5,362 bases of DNA from Bacteroidales bacterium (GTDB lineage: Bacteria; Bacteroidota; Bacteroidia; Bacteroidales; JAADJA01): the NCBI GenBank assembly GCA_021107975.1, contig JAIORT010000642.1, positions 1 to 5,362 on the forward strand, given 5' to 3'. The notes under the pieces were generated by a model. That model was not told where the DNA came from, searched no databases, and saw only the letters and a program-made list of their open reading frames with translations. Position numbers and translations under genes: made by a program. Each line of letters opens with the position of its first letter. The first letter of the stretch is position 1. Shown here in pieces: positions 5,332-5,362 of this stretch.

Positions 5332-5362
5332 ACAATGGCGTTTTTATGATGTGTGTATAATA

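Overview
The window looks like a chromosomal segment of a member of the Bacteroidota, probably Bacteroidales-like. Four things suggest this. The start codons lack Shine-Dalgarno sequences and follow A-rich leaders. Several intergenic regions carry the Bacteroidota -7 promoter motif TAnnTTTG. The large permease has the RxQKxYxFINVLGLAIGL-type N-terminus typical of FtsX/MacB-like permeases in this phylum. A bacterial geranylgeranylglyceryl-phosphate (GGGP) synthase-family protein is also common there. No taxonomic marker gene is present, so the assignment is inferred.

Layout from left to right. Positions 1-114 are non-coding and hold a degenerate tandem repeat of about 10 bp built on TTGCG. Two minus-strand genes follow: a GGGP synthase-family prenyltransferase (115-840) and, 79 bp upstream of it, thioredoxin reductase TrxB (920-1876). 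Each has a candidate TAnnTTTG promoter upstream, so they may be separate units. About 1 kb without a confident protein gene comes next (1877-2907). It begins with a tRNA-Pro(GGG) gene on the plus strand, with its own promoter and terminator. Beyond that lies a tRNA-like copy that keeps the D-arm and the 3' acceptor strand, but its anticodon and T arms are replaced by two unrelated perfect palindromes. A second strong terminator follows. Then comes a 61-codon plus-strand frame packed with inverted repeats, which may be a remnant of an ORF6N-type gene, and a stretch of about 200 bp in which nothing is recognised. The rest of the window (2908-5331) is one minus-strand gene for an 807-residue ABC-transporter permease of the MacB/FtsX family. 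No ATPase partner is in view.

The three protein genes do not form an obvious pathway: one acts in ether-lipid synthesis, one in thiol redox and one in the membrane. The most unusual part is the intergenic stretch 2079-2710, with its chimeric tRNA-like element and dense cluster of palindromes. I see no complete new defence or mobile system: no integrase, transposase, reverse transcriptase or CRISPR array is present.
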